Shown here one piece after another: positions 40,626 through 49,407 of a stretch of 64,000 bases of DNA. The position numbers and the translations under genes are program-made. The notes under the pieces were generated by a model. The model made no database searches. It worked only from the letters and a program-made list of their open reading frames with translations, and was not told the origin of the DNA. How positions within the stretch are numbered: position 1 is the stretch's first letter; every line of letters starts with the position of its first letter. Origin of the DNA: JALYLC01 sp963743275 (GTDB lineage: Bacteria > Actinomycetota > Thermoleophilia > Gaiellales > JALYLC01); assembly GCA_963743275.1 (NCBI GenBank), contig CAVUPB010000007.1, positions 1-64,000 of the forward strand, read 5' to 3'.

Positions 40626-42868
40626 ACGCGCCCGCGAGCGGGCAGCGCCTCGATCTGCCGATCGAGGGAATGACCTGCGCGTCGTGCGCCGGTCGCGTCG
40701 AGCGCAAGCTCAACACGCTCGAGGGCGTCGAGGCCACCGTCAACTACGCGACGGAAAAGGCCACCGTCCGCTTCGATGCCGGGCGCGTCACGCCGGCCGA
40801 TCTGATCGCCGCGGTCGAGGCGGCGGGCTACGCGGCCCACCTGCCGTCGGCCGATCCGGCGGCGCCGGCCGCCGCCGAGGACCCGACGCGCGCGCTGCGC
40901 CGCCGGCTGACGTTCGCCGTCGCGCTCTCGCTTCCGGTGCTCGCGCTGGCCATGATCCCGGCGCTGCAGTTCGACTACTGGCAGTGGCTCTCGCTGCAGC
41001 TCGCGACGCCCGTCGTGCTCTGGGCGGGCTGGCCGTTCCACCGCGCGGCCTGGCAGAACCTGCGCCATGGCGCCGCGACGATGGACACGCTGATCTCCGT
41101 CGGCACGCTCGCCGCGTGGGGCTGGTCGGTTGCGTCGCTGTTCTTCCTCGCAGCCGGCGAGCCGGCGATGCGCATGCCGTTCGAGCTCGTCACGTCGCGC
41201 GCGGCCGCCAGCGACACCATCTACCTCGAGGTCGCCTCGGTCGTGACGACGCTGATCCTGACGGGGCGCTACTTCGAGGCGCGCGCGAAGCGCCGCTCCG
41301 GCGCCGCGCTCGAGGCCCTGCTCGCGCTCGGCGCCAAGGACGTCGCCGTGCTCGGCGACGACGGGCGCGAGCGGCGCATCCCGATCGGCGAGCTGGCCGT
41401 GGGCGATCGCTTCGTCGTGCGCCCGGGGGAGAAGGTCGCAACCGACGGCATCGTCGAGGAGGGCTCCTCCGCGGTCGACCAGGCGTTCCTGACGGGCGAG
41501 TCGGTTCCGGTCGAGAAGCACGTCGGCGACGAGGTCGCCGGCGCGACGGTCAACGCCGGCGGGCGCCTCGTCGTGCGCGCCACGAAGGTCGGCGCCGACA
41601 CCGCGCTCGCGCAGATCGGCCGGCTCGTGACCGAGGCGCAGACGGGCAAGGCCCCGGTGCAGCGGCTCGCCGATCGCGTCTCGGCGATCTTCGTGCCTAT
41701 CGTCATCGCGCTCGCCGTCGCGACGCTCGGCTTCTGGCTCGGGGGCGGCGCGAGCGCCGCGTTCGCGATCACCACCGCGGTGGCGGTGCTGATCATCGCC
41801 TGCCCGTGCGCCCTCGGCCTCGCGACACCCACGGCCCTGCTCGTCGGCACGGGCCGCGGCGCGCAGCTCGGCATCCTCATCAAGGGCCCCCAGGTGCTCG
41901 AGTCGACCCGTCGCGTCGACACGATCGTGCTCGACAAGACGGGCACCGTCACCACGGGCCGCATGCAGCTGCGCGACGTCGTCGTCACCGATGCGACCGA
42001 CCGGCGCGAGCTGCTGCGACTGGTCGGCGCGCTCGAGCACGCCTCGGAGCATCCGGTGGCCCGTGCGATCGCCGCCGCCGCAGAGGGCGAGACGGGCGAG
42101 CTCGCCGCGGTCGAGTCGTTCCGCAATCGCGAGGGCCTCGGCGTCGAGGGCGTCGTCGAGGGCCACGCCGTCGTCGCCGGCCGGCCGAGCCTGCTGGCCG
42201 AGTGGGCCCTCCACCTGCCGCCTGCGCTCGAGGCTGCCCTCGCGGCCGCACAGGCCCAGGGCCAGACGGTCGTCGCAGCCGGCTGGGACGGCGCCGCGCG
42301 CGGCCTGCTCGTGGTCGCGGACACGCCCAAGCCGTCGAGCGCGGCGGCCATCGCCGACCTCAAGGCGCTCGGGCTGCACCCCGTGCTCCTGACCGGCGAC
42401 AACGCCGCCACTGCTGCTGCCGTCGCCGCCGAGGTCGGCATCGCCGAGGTCGTCGCCGACGTCCTCCCGGCCGCCAAGGCCGATGTGATCCGCCGCCTCC
42501 AGGGCGAGGGCCGCGTCGTGGCGATGGTCGGAGACGGCGTCAACGACGCGCCGGCGCTCGCGCAGGCCGACCTCGGCCTCGCCATCGGCAGCGGCACCGA
42601 CGTCGCCATCGAGGCCTCCGACATCACGCTCGTCTCGGGCGACCTGCGCGCGAGCGCCGATGCGATCCGGCTCTCGCGGCGCACGCTCGCGACCATCAAG
42701 GGCAACCTCTTCTGGGCGTTCGGCTACAACGTCGCCGCCCTGCCGCTGGCCGCCGTGGGCTACCTCAACCCGCTGATCGCGGGCGCCGCCATGGCCGGCT
42801 CCAGCCTCTTCGTCGTCGCCAACTCCCTGCGGCTCCGCCGCTTCCAGCCACATCGCGAGGCCACATGA
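40622..42868 (+). CDS. copA: Cu(I)-exporting P1B-type ATPase CopA
   Basis: A 748-residue P-type ATPase. An N-terminal HMA domain carries GMTCASC. Eight membrane helices follow, with the transport-site CPC in IIACPCALGLATPT (about residue 394). The actuator has LTGESVPVEK, the phosphorylation site is DKTGTVTTG and the nucleotide domain has the diagnostic SEHP. The hinge reads MVGDGVNDAPALA and the last helices YNVAALPLAAVGYLNPLI and MAGSSLFVVANSLRL, as in Cu(I) exporters. It moves Cu(I) out of the cytoplasm. Start GTG overlaps the upstream TGA and its stop overlaps the csoR ATG, so all three genes are coupled. Confidence 0.96.
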   Translation: MNAPASGQRLDLPIEGMTCASCAGRVERKLNTLEGVEATVNYATEKATVRFDAGRVTPADLIAAVEAAGYAAHLPSADPAAPAAAEDPTRALRRRLTFAVALSLPVLALAMIPALQFDYWQWLSLQLATPVVLWAGWPFHRAAWQNLRHGAATMDTLISVGTLAAWGWSVASLFFLAAGEPAMRMPFELVTSRAAASDTIYLEVASVVTTLILTGRYFEARAKRRSGAALEALLALGAKDVAVLGDDGRERRIPIGELAVGDRFVVRPGEKVATDGIVEEGSSAVDQAFLTGESVPVEKHVGDEVAGATVNAGGRLVVRATKVGADTALAQIGRLVTEAQTGKAPVQRLADRVSAIFVPIVIALAVATLGFWLGGGASAAFAITTAVAVLIIACPCALGLATPTALLVGTGRGAQLGILIKGPQVLESTRRVDTIVLDKTGTVTTGRMQLRDVVVTDATDRRELLRLVGALEHASEHPVARAIAAAAEGETGELAAVESFRNREGLGVEGVVEGHAVVAGRPSLLAEWALHLPPALEAALAAAQAQGQTVVAAGWDGAARGLLVVADTPKPSSAAAIADLKALGLHPVLLTGDNAATAAAVAAEVGIAEVVADVLPAAKADVIRRLQGEGRVVAMVGDGVNDAPALAQADLGLAIGSGTDVAIEASDITLVSGDLRASADAIRLSRRTLATIKGNLFWAFGYNVAALPLAAVGYLNPLIAGAAMAGSSLFVVANSLRLRRFQPHREAT

Positions 42869-43158
42869 GCGCCAACGTCAATCCGGGCTACATCGCCGAC
42901 AAGGACGCCCTCTCCGCCAGGCTCAAGCGGATCGAGGGCCAGGTGCGGGGGATCGAGCGCATGGTCGAGGACGAGCGCTACTGCATCGACATCCTCACGC
43001 AGATCAGCGCCGTCCAGGCCGCGCTCGACAAGGTCGGGCTGCGGCTGCTCGAGCAGCACGCGGCGCACTGCGTGATCGGTCCGGACGACGCCGGCGTGCG
43101 GGCCGAGAGGACGGGCGAGATGATGGCCGCGGTCGCGCGCCTGATGGGCCGCTCCTAG
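42865..43158 (+). CDS. csoR: Copper-sensing repressor CsoR
   Basis: A 97-residue helical repressor. The Cu(I) ligands are Cys40, His65 and Cys69, with exactly the Cys-25-His-4-Cys spacing of characterised CsoR proteins (ERYCIDIL; LEQHAAHCV). The N-terminal helix has the conserved RLKRIEGQVRGIERMVED used in DNA binding. Apo-CsoR binds GC-rich TACCC/GGGTA palindromes and releases on Cu(I) binding; three such boxes lie before the operon. The gene overlaps copA (ATGA), so the repressor is made with the pump it controls. Confidence 0.96.
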   Translation: MSANVNPGYIADKDALSARLKRIEGQVRGIERMVEDERYCIDILTQISAVQAALDKVGLRLLEQHAAHCVIGPDDAGVRAERTGEMMAAVARLMGRS

Positions 43159-43166
43159 GCCGAGCC

Positions 43167-43628
43167 GTGCGGCACGGCCACGACCATGGGGGCTGGTCGC
43201 CCGAGGCGCTCGCGCTCGCGGCGACCGTGCACTGCCTGACCGGCTGTGCGATCGGCGAGGTGCTCGGCATGGTGCTCGGCACCGCGTTCGGCTGGAGCAA
43301 CGGCGCCACCGTCGTGGCCTCGATCCTGCTCGCGTTCCTGTTCGGCTACGGCCTCACGAGCCTGCCGCTCGTGCGCTCCGGGCTGCCGCTGCGGCAGGTC
43401 GTGCCGCTCGCGCTCGCGTCCGACACGCTCTCGATCGCGACCATGGAGATCGTCGACACGCTGATCGTGCTCCTCATCCCCGGCGCGCTCGACGCCGGTC
43501 TCGGCGACCCGCTGTTCTGGGGCAGCCTGGCCGTGGCGCTCGTGCTCGCGGGCGGCGCGGCGTACCCGGTCAACCGCCGCCTGATCGCGCGCGGCAAGGG
43601 CCACGCCCTGCTGCACGGGCAGCACTGA
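43167..43628 (+). CDS. DUF4396 membrane protein of the copper operon
   Basis: A 153-residue protein with four membrane helices and a His-rich N-terminus (RHGHDHGGW). The stretch ATVHCLTGCAIGEVLGMVLG, with conserved His and Cys, and LFGYGLTSLPLVRSGLP are typical of DUF4396. Such proteins often occur with copper or other metal resistance genes, function unknown. The start GTG at 43167 is 8 bases after csoR. A hairpin downstream closes the operon. Confidence 0.85.
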   Translation: MRHGHDHGGWSPEALALAATVHCLTGCAIGEVLGMVLGTAFGWSNGATVVASILLAFLFGYGLTSLPLVRSGLPLRQVVPLALASDTLSIATMEIVDTLIVLLIPGALDAGLGDPLFWGSLAVALVLAGGAAYPVNRRLIARGKGHALLHGQH

Positions 43629-43644
43629 GCGGACATCCTGCGCG

Positions 43645-43668
43645 GGCGCCGGACCGGCATCCGGCGCC
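43645..43668 (+). terminator. Hairpin ending the copper operon
   Basis: GGCGCCGGA pairs with TCCGGCGCC around a 6-base loop, 17 bases after the last stop. Confidence 0.6.
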
Positions 43669-43710
43669 GCCCACCCGTCCGCGCGGCGAGAATCGCAGCG
43701 TGAGCAGGCC

Positions 43711-44649
43711 GTGAGCGACTCGATCTCGGCGTTCGGCGATGCGGTCGCGGCGTTCGGCGACCGCCTCGGGGACACGCACCCGCTGCCCCTCGTGGTCGCG
43801 CTCATCCTCCACACGCTCAGCCTGATGGTGCGGGCCCGCGTCTGGCGCGGCATCCTCCGCTCCGCCTTCCCCGGGCGTCCGCTCAGCGCCGCGGGCGCGT
43901 TCTGGGCCTACACCGCCGGCGTGGGCGCGAACGCCCTCGCGCCGATGCGCGGCGGCGACGTCGTGCGGATCTACGCCGTCCGGCGACTGATTCCCGGTGC
44001 GAGCATCGCGACCATCGTCGCGACGCTGCTCGCCGAATCGATCTTCGGCCTCGTCGTGGTGGTGGCCCTCGCCGCGTGGGCGGTGTCGAGCGGCGGCCTG
44101 CCGCCACTCGTCAAGCTCCCCGACGCGAAGGCGTTCGAGTTCAGCTTCTACGCCGCGCATCCCGTGCTCGTCGCAACGGCCGCCGTCGTCTTGATCGCTG
44201 CGGGGCTCGTGCTGCTGCGCCTCGCCGAGCGCCGCGTGCGCGAGCTCTCGCGGCACATCGCCGACGGCTTCCGCGTGATCCGGCCGGCGCGCAGCTTCCT
44301 CCGCATCGTCGCGCTGCCTCAGGTCTTCGACTGGATCCTCCGCGCTGCGACGGCGTACGCGCTGCTGAGCGCGTTCGGGATCCACGCCTCGGTGCGCGCC
44401 GCGATCCTCGTGCTCGTCGTCGACTCGGTCGCCACCGCCATCCCGTTCACGCCCGGGGGCGCGGGGGCGCAGCAGGCGCTGCTCGCCTTCGCGCTCGGGG
44501 CGACGGCGAGCCAGTCCCAGATCCTCGCGTTCTCCGTCGGCAACCAGGCCGTGATCACGCTCGCCAACATCGCGCTCGGCGTGGTCGCCCTGCTGCGGGT
44601 GTTCGGGCATCTCGATCTCGGGCGCCTGCGCCGCGAGGCCGCCCGCTGA
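43711..44649 (+). CDS. LPG synthase TM-region / UPF0104-like membrane protein
   Basis: A 312-residue protein with seven or eight membrane helices. Conserved features of the AglD/MprF flippase-like family are the R-x-W-R-G-I motif (RARVWRGILRSAF), GVGANALAPMRGGDVVRIYAV, and TPGGAGAQQALLAFALG near the C-terminus. In MprF the related domain moves lysyl-lipids between leaflets; stand-alone members are thought to flip lipid-linked compounds. The start is GTG at 43711. It is convergent with the subtilase gene, only 9 bases apart. Confidence 0.88.
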   Translation: MSDSISAFGDAVAAFGDRLGDTHPLPLVVALILHTLSLMVRARVWRGILRSAFPGRPLSAAGAFWAYTAGVGANALAPMRGGDVVRIYAVRRLIPGASIATIVATLLAESIFGLVVVVALAAWAVSSGGLPPLVKLPDAKAFEFSFYAAHPVLVATAAVVLIAAGLVLLRLAERRVRELSRHIADGFRVIRPARSFLRIVALPQVFDWILRAATAYALLSAFGIHASVRAAILVLVVDSVATAIPFTPGGAGAQQALLAFALGATASQSQILAFSVGNQAVITLANIALGVVALLRVFGHLDLGRLRREAAR

Positions 44650-44658
44650 GGGCGGGCA

Positions 44659-46518
44659 TCAGCGCGGCAGCAGGAACCCGGACTTCGTCTCGTTGCCGAC
44701 GAGGTCGACGGCACGCACGCGCAGGATCGCGCTGCGGCCGCGCTGCGCGAACAGCTTGACGCGCACGCGCGCCGCCGGCGCGAGCGCATGCCAGCGGCCC
44801 GGGTGCCCGCCGACCTCGACGCGGTAGCGCAGCGATACGAGACCGGAACCGCGCTCGCGCACCTCGAGCACGGCCGCGATGTGGTTGCCCTGACGCGAGC
44901 CGCTGGCGCGCACCGCCGGCGCCGTGCGGTCGAGGGGCAGGACGACGGGTCGCGCGGGGCCCCAGTTGCCGGCGGCGTCGCGCGCACGCACGTAGAGCCC
45001 GTGGCGCCCGTCGACGAGTTGCCGGACATGGCGCGCGCCGAGCATCCCCGAGAGCGTCGCGGTGCTCGCGTCCACCGGAGTCGCCGTGAGTGCGAGCGGC
45101 GCGGTCGGGGCTCCGCGCAGCGAGATGAACGCGCTCGCCGTGAGACCGGCGCTGGTGCCGCCGCCGCGCTCCTGCGCGCGACCCGAGAGCACGACGCCCG
45201 GGTGCGCGGCATCCTTCGACCAGGTCGCGCCGACCTCGACGCTCGGGCCCGCGTGGTCGGCGCCGGCGAGCAGGGCGGCGGCGTGCACGACGTCGACGAC
45301 GCCCGCCCCGGTGTCCTGGTCGGCGCCGGGCGCGCCCACGTCGCGCGCACCTCGCACGAGCGCATCGATGATGGCAGCGGGCGTGGCACCGGGGTACATC
45401 GCGGTCAAGAGCGCGACGGCGCCCGTCACCTGGGGCGCGGCGAATGACGTGCCCGAGACGATGGTGGCGCCGCCCGGGCCCGCGATCGCGATCTGCTCGC
45501 CGTAGGCGGCGAGGGTCGGGAAGACCGCGTTGTTGCACGGCGACGGGCCGCGCCCCGAGAACGGGGACACGACGTCGGTGCTCGAGACGCTGCCGACCGC
45601 GACGGCCCCGGGCGCCGAGGCCGGGCTGGCGCCGGTGCCCGCTCCCGGGCCGGCGTTGCCCGCGGCGAAGACCGGCACGATCCCGGCGGCGCGCAGCGCG
45701 GCGAGATCGCCGTCGAACTCGCTCTCGCAGCGGCCCGGGCCGCCGTCGTCCCACGACCCGTTGACCACATTCGGGACATCGTCGGTTCTCGGGTTCCCGT
45801 CGGGATCGAGCGCCCACTCGAACGCCCGGTGCACCGCGCTCGTCGTGCTGCGCCCGCCGTCGCTGAAGACGCGCGCGGCCAGGATGCGCACGTCCGGCGC
45901 CATGCCCACGACGATCTGCGCGACGTCGGTGCCGTGCGCGCGCGCGTCCTCCTCGAACGGGGTCGTGTGCTGGCCGTAGGGATCGAACCACGCGCCGCGC
46001 GCCGTCGAGAGCTGCGGGAAGCTCGGGTCGAGCCCCGTGTCGAGCACCGCGACGACGGCGCCGCGCCCGGTCTGCCCCTGCGCCCACAGCTGCGGGGCGC
46101 CCGTCGCGGCCACGCTCGCGCCCGGGTCGGCCGCGGCCGCGGGGGCGACCGCTGCGGGCTCGATCCGGAGCGTGCGGTCGGGCGCGATGCCCTGGACGTC
46201 GGCGCGTTGCCGCAGCCGCGCCAGCAGGCGCGGCCCGGCGTGCAGCGCGATCGCGTCGTCGATCCAGAGCGGCTGCACGTCGCTCGCCTGGCCGCGCCGC
46301 ACGGCCGCGCGCAGGAAGCGCATGAGCGGCGCCTGGTCGCGCTGCGCCCGCCGGCGCAGGGCGGCCGCGACCTGGCCGGGCGCCAGGGGTGCGAGCGCGA
46401 TCGGCGTGGGCCGGAGCCGGACGATCACGGCGGAGCGCGCCTCGCGCGCGGACGCGGGAGCGGCCAGCGCGAGCCCGGCCGCGAGCACGAGCGCGACGTG
46501 CGCGGCGGCGCGCTTCAC
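44659..46518 (-). CDS. Secreted subtilisin-like serine protease (S8)
   Basis: A 619-residue S8 protease. A signal peptide (VALVLAAGLALAAPASA) is followed by a pro-region to about residue 140. The triad is Asp in VVAVLDTGLDPSF, His in ARAHGTDVAQIVVG and Ser in VSGTSFAAPQVTG, with the oxyanion Asn in FAAGNAGPG. The 220 C-terminal residues form two Ig-like units (AGNWGPARPVVLPLDRTAP), a common surface-anchoring or substrate-binding tail. Start GTG at 46518 overlaps the stop of the YmdB-like gene, so it is the last gene of a three-gene operon with that gene and the M23-like gene. Confidence 0.93.
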   Translation of the reverse strand: MKRAAAHVALVLAAGLALAAPASAREARSAVIVRLRPTPIALAPLAPGQVAAALRRRAQRDQAPLMRFLRAAVRRGQASDVQPLWIDDAIALHAGPRLLARLRQRADVQGIAPDRTLRIEPAAVAPAAAADPGASVAATGAPQLWAQGQTGRGAVVAVLDTGLDPSFPQLSTARGAWFDPYGQHTTPFEEDARAHGTDVAQIVVGMAPDVRILAARVFSDGGRSTTSAVHRAFEWALDPDGNPRTDDVPNVVNGSWDDGGPGRCESEFDGDLAALRAAGIVPVFAAGNAGPGAGTGASPASAPGAVAVGSVSSTDVVSPFSGRGPSPCNNAVFPTLAAYGEQIAIAGPGGATIVSGTSFAAPQVTGAVALLTAMYPGATPAAIIDALVRGARDVGAPGADQDTGAGVVDVVHAAALLAGADHAGPSVEVGATWSKDAAHPGVVLSGRAQERGGGTSAGLTASAFISLRGAPTAPLALTATPVDASTATLSGMLGARHVRQLVDGRHGLYVRARDAAGNWGPARPVVLPLDRTAPAVRASGSRQGNHIAAVLEVRERGSGLVSLRYRVEVGGHPGRWHALAPAARVRVKLFAQRGRSAILRVRAVDLVGNETKSGFLLPR

Positions 46519-47297
46519 GCCTGCCGCCGGAACGTCTCGATGCGGGTCGCGCGCCCCGTCGCGGGGTCGCACTCGACGAGCGCGCCCTCGAGCCGTACGT
46601 CGCCGAGCGCCGGCTCGGAGCGCGCGGGCAGCTGCGTGAGGAAGCGGCGCAGCGCGATCTCGCTGCGGACGCCGATCACGGAGTCGTGGGGGCCGGTCAT
46701 GCCGCAGTCGGTCAGGTAGGCGGTGCCGTCCCACAGCGACGGGTCGTTCGTCTGGACGTGCGTGTGCGTGCCGAGCACCGCCGTGACCCTGCCCGCGAGG
46801 TGGCGCCCCATGGCGACCTTCTCGCTGGTCGCCTCGGCGTGGAAGTCGACGAGCACGACCGGCGCCTGCGCCCGGGCTTCGGCGGCGATCGTCGCCGCGA
46901 TCTCGAACGGGCTGCACGAGGGCTCGGGATGCACGAACAGGCGCCCCATCAGGTTGACGACGGCAACGCGCGTGCCGCCGCGGGCCTCCACGATCGCACT
47001 GCCGCGGCCGGGATTGGTCGCGAGGTAGTTGGCCGGCCGCACGATGCGGGGCTCGCGATCGAGATAGCTGCCGAAGCCGCGCTGGTGCCAGGTGTGGTTG
47101 CCGAGCGTGATGCAGTCGACGCCGCTCGCGAGGATCTTGTCGGCGAGGCGGTCGGTGATGCCGGCGCCGTCGGCGGCGTTCTCGCCGTTCGCGACGACGA
47201 GGTCGAGATCGAGCTCCTCGCGCAGGCGGGGCACGAGCGACTCGACCGCTTCGCGACCGGGGCGTCCGAAGATGTCGGCGATGAACAGCAGCCGCAC
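46515..47297 (-). CDS. YmdB-family metallophosphoesterase
   Basis: A 260-residue binuclear metal phosphoesterase of the YmdB (TIGR00282) family. The metal-binding motifs are FIADIFGRPG (Asp), NGENAADGAGI (Asn-Glu), TLGNHTWH (Asn-His) and VDFHAEATSEK, GTHTHVQTND (His). YmdB proteins hydrolyse 2',3'- and 3',5'-cyclic nucleotides and affect biofilm or motility choices in Bacillus. Start GTG at 47297 is chosen because it gives VRLLFIADIFG, the normal family start; no strong ribosome site. It stands between the M23-like gene and the subtilase. Confidence 0.92.
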   Translation of the reverse strand: MRLLFIADIFGRPGREAVESLVPRLREELDLDLVVANGENAADGAGITDRLADKILASGVDCITLGNHTWHQRGFGSYLDREPRIVRPANYLATNPGRGSAIVEARGGTRVAVVNLMGRLFVHPEPSCSPFEIAATIAAEARAQAPVVLVDFHAEATSEKVAMGRHLAGRVTAVLGTHTHVQTNDPSLWDGTAYLTDCGMTGPHDSVIGVRSEIALRRFLTQLPARSEPALGDVRLEGALVECDPATGRATRIETFRRQA

Positions 47298-47314
47298 CGC
47301 GGGGACCAGCTTCG

Positions 47315-48112
47315 TTACTGCATCGCCGGCGCGGCGGCCGGCTCGACGCGGATGCTCGCGCCGTTCCCGGCGTCCGAGACGTAGTGCGACAGCACCGGCT
47401 GGCTGGCGCCGGCCACGTCGATCACGGCGCCGAGCTTGGTGCGGCCGCCCGTGACCTGCTGGCCCACCCGCAGCGTCGGCTTGCCGAGCGGGCCCATCGC
47501 GAGCGCGATCGGCGCGATCTCGACGACGTAGGAGGGGTCGGACGAGGGGCTGATCGCGATCTCCTGGCCGTAGTGCGTCGCATCGCCGTTGAGCACGTAC
47601 GGGGTGATCGAGACGACCTGGCCGTCCGCGGGCGCGTAGACCGCGGTGCCGGCCGGCGCGCCGACGTCGACGCCCTGGGTCGAGCCGGAGTCGACGTCGT
47701 AGCCGAGGCCGCCGCCGTCGTCGCCGAACACGCCGTTCCACATCCGCGTCAGCAGCCCGGCGTTGCTCTGATGGCCGACGGGCGTGAGCGAGATCGCGTT
47801 CGAGCCCTCGTAGCGATGGAAGACGACGCCCGTGATCACGGCCTGGTTGATCGGCACCATCAACTGCAGCGATCCGCGCGTCGCGAGCGTCTGCGGGGCG
47901 GGAGCGCCCGCCAGCGCGGCGCGGTCGGAGAGGGGGCGCGACTCGGCAGGAGCCGTCGGGCCGCTGGCGAACGTCGTCGTGAGACCGATGGCTGCCGCTG
48001 TCAGCAGGGCCAGCGCCAGTCCGAGCCGCCGCCGCCGGATCCGCGCGCGTTGGGCTCGGCGGGAGCCGGGCCGGCGTGCGGGCAGGGGCCTGCCGTGGGC
48101 AGTAGCTGCCAT
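47315..48112 (-). CDS. M23-like secreted protein without obvious catalytic residues
   Basis: A 265-residue protein. A basic N-terminal region is followed by one helix (LGLALALLTAAAIGLTTTFA). The C-terminal half recalls the lysostaphin-like fold: TQGVDVGAPAGTAVYAPADG then QVVSITPYVL. In true M23 peptidases the first block has H-x3-D and a late HxH supplies the remaining ligands; here the early His is absent and no HxH is seen, so peptidoglycan cleavage is unlikely. It may act as a binding or regulatory envelope protein, like degenerate LytM factors. It leads the operon with the YmdB-like and subtilase genes. Confidence 0.7.
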   Translation of the reverse strand: MAATAHGRPLPARRPGSRRAQRARIRRRRLGLALALLTAAAIGLTTTFASGPTAPAESRPLSDRAALAGAPAPQTLATRGSLQLMVPINQAVITGVVFHRYEGSNAISLTPVGHQSNAGLLTRMWNGVFGDDGGGLGYDVDSGSTQGVDVGAPAGTAVYAPADGQVVSITPYVLNGDATHYGQEIAISPSSDPSYVVEIAPIALAMGPLGKPTLRVGQQVTGGRTKLGAVIDVAGASQPVLSHYVSDAGNGASIRVEPAAAPAMQ

Positions 48113-48168
48113 TCACCGGACGGTACAGCATGCGCCTCATGGTGTCGAGGCAACACTAGGAGATCACA

Positions 48169-49407
48169 CTGACCGATCAGCAAGAAAACGCGGCGCTTCC
48201 GGCACCCAAGGCTCGTGCCCTCGGGAGCCCCGTGCTGCTGATCCCGCGCTGGATCCAGCTGGTCGCGCTGCCGATCTTCCTGCTCTTCGGGTGGATCTTC
48301 GCAAGCGACGTCAAGCACGCGCTGTTCGTGTTCCTGATCTCGGGCATCATCGCCATGCTGCTCAACCCGCTCGTCTCGGCGCTGAGCTCGCTGCACATCC
48401 CGCGCGGCCTCGCCGTGCTCGTGGTCTACGTCTCGCTCGCCGCCACGATCGTCGGCGCCGTCGGGCTCGCAGGGGTCGCCGCGGTCGGCCAGGTGACCTC
48501 GGCGAGCGACGCGATCACGAAGGAGTTCACGAAGCAGCCGGGCCAGAAGAAGTCGTCGGCCGAGCGCCGCGTCGACCGCTTCCAGCATTGGCTCGACGCG
48601 CGTGGTCTGAGCCGCGTGCACGTCAAGGACATCGGCAACCGGCTCGTCCAGAACATCCAGAAGAAGGGCGTCGACAGCTACGCCAAGCGCGCCGTCGACA
48701 TCGGCCAGCAGGTCGCGGCGCAGGTCGTCCAGGGCGTGATCGAGCTGCTCCTGATCATCGTGATCTCGATCTACCTCCTCCTCGACGCGCCCCGCATATC
48801 ACGCAACATCGACCGCGTGTTCCCGCCTGGTCCCGACGGGATCAGCCTCGGGCCTCAGGTGCAGAAGGGCCTGATCCGCTACGTGCGCGGGCAGGCCACG
48901 GTCTCGCTGCTGATCGGCGCGAGCTCGGGCATCGGCGTCGAGATCCTCTCGCTCACCGGCGTCTGGCCGGGCGGCAGCTCGTACGCGCTGATCCTCGGCC
49001 TGTGGGCGATGGCGACCGAGGTCATCCCGTACGTCGGCCCCATCCTGGGAGCGCTGCCCGCGCTCGTGCTGGCCGCGATCGACTCGCCCTACACCGCGCT
49101 CTGGGTCGGGCTCTTCTACCTCGGCATCCATCAGCTCGAGGGCCACGTGGTCGTGCCGCGCGTGATGGGACAGGCGCTCGGTGCGCATCCCCTGCTCGTG
49201 ATCTTCGCGCTCGTCGCCGGCGCCGAGCTGTACGGCATCTTCGGCGCGCTGCTCGCGCTGCCGCTGCTCGCGATGGGCCGCGAGATCCTGATCTTCCTGC
49301 ACCGCCGTATCCAGCTCGAGCCCTGGCCGTCGAGCGGCCTCGCAGGCGGCGGCCTCGACATCACCGTGCCCGTCCGCATCGAGCCCGAACCACCCGCGCC
49401 CGCATGA
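48169..49407 (+). CDS. AI-2E family transporter-like membrane protein
   Basis: A 412-residue protein of the AI-2E/UPF0118 family with about eight helices. Landmarks are LFVFLISGIIAMLLNPLVSA, the cytoplasmic middle domain, IELLLIIVISIYLLLDAPR, and the conserved LWAMATEVIPYVGPILGALP with QLEGHVVVPRVMGQALGAHP. The likely start is the CTG at 48169 (reads TDQQENAALP) because AGGAGA lies 5 bases upstream; the first in-frame GTG (48232) is inside the first helix region with no ribosome site. Family members export autoinducer-2 or act as Na/H antiporters; the cargo here is unknown. It overlaps the ABC ATPase start (ATGA). Confidence 0.88.
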   Translation: MTDQQENAALPAPKARALGSPVLLIPRWIQLVALPIFLLFGWIFASDVKHALFVFLISGIIAMLLNPLVSALSSLHIPRGLAVLVVYVSLAATIVGAVGLAGVAAVGQVTSASDAITKEFTKQPGQKKSSAERRVDRFQHWLDARGLSRVHVKDIGNRLVQNIQKKGVDSYAKRAVDIGQQVAAQVVQGVIELLLIIVISIYLLLDAPRISRNIDRVFPPGPDGISLGPQVQKGLIRYVRGQATVSLLIGASSGIGVEILSLTGVWPGGSSYALILGLWAMATEVIPYVGPILGALPALVLAAIDSPYTALWVGLFYLGIHQLEGHVVVPRVMGQALGAHPLLVIFALVAGAELYGIFGALLALPLLAMGREILIFLHRRIQLEPWPSSGLAGGGLDITVPVRIEPEPPAPA

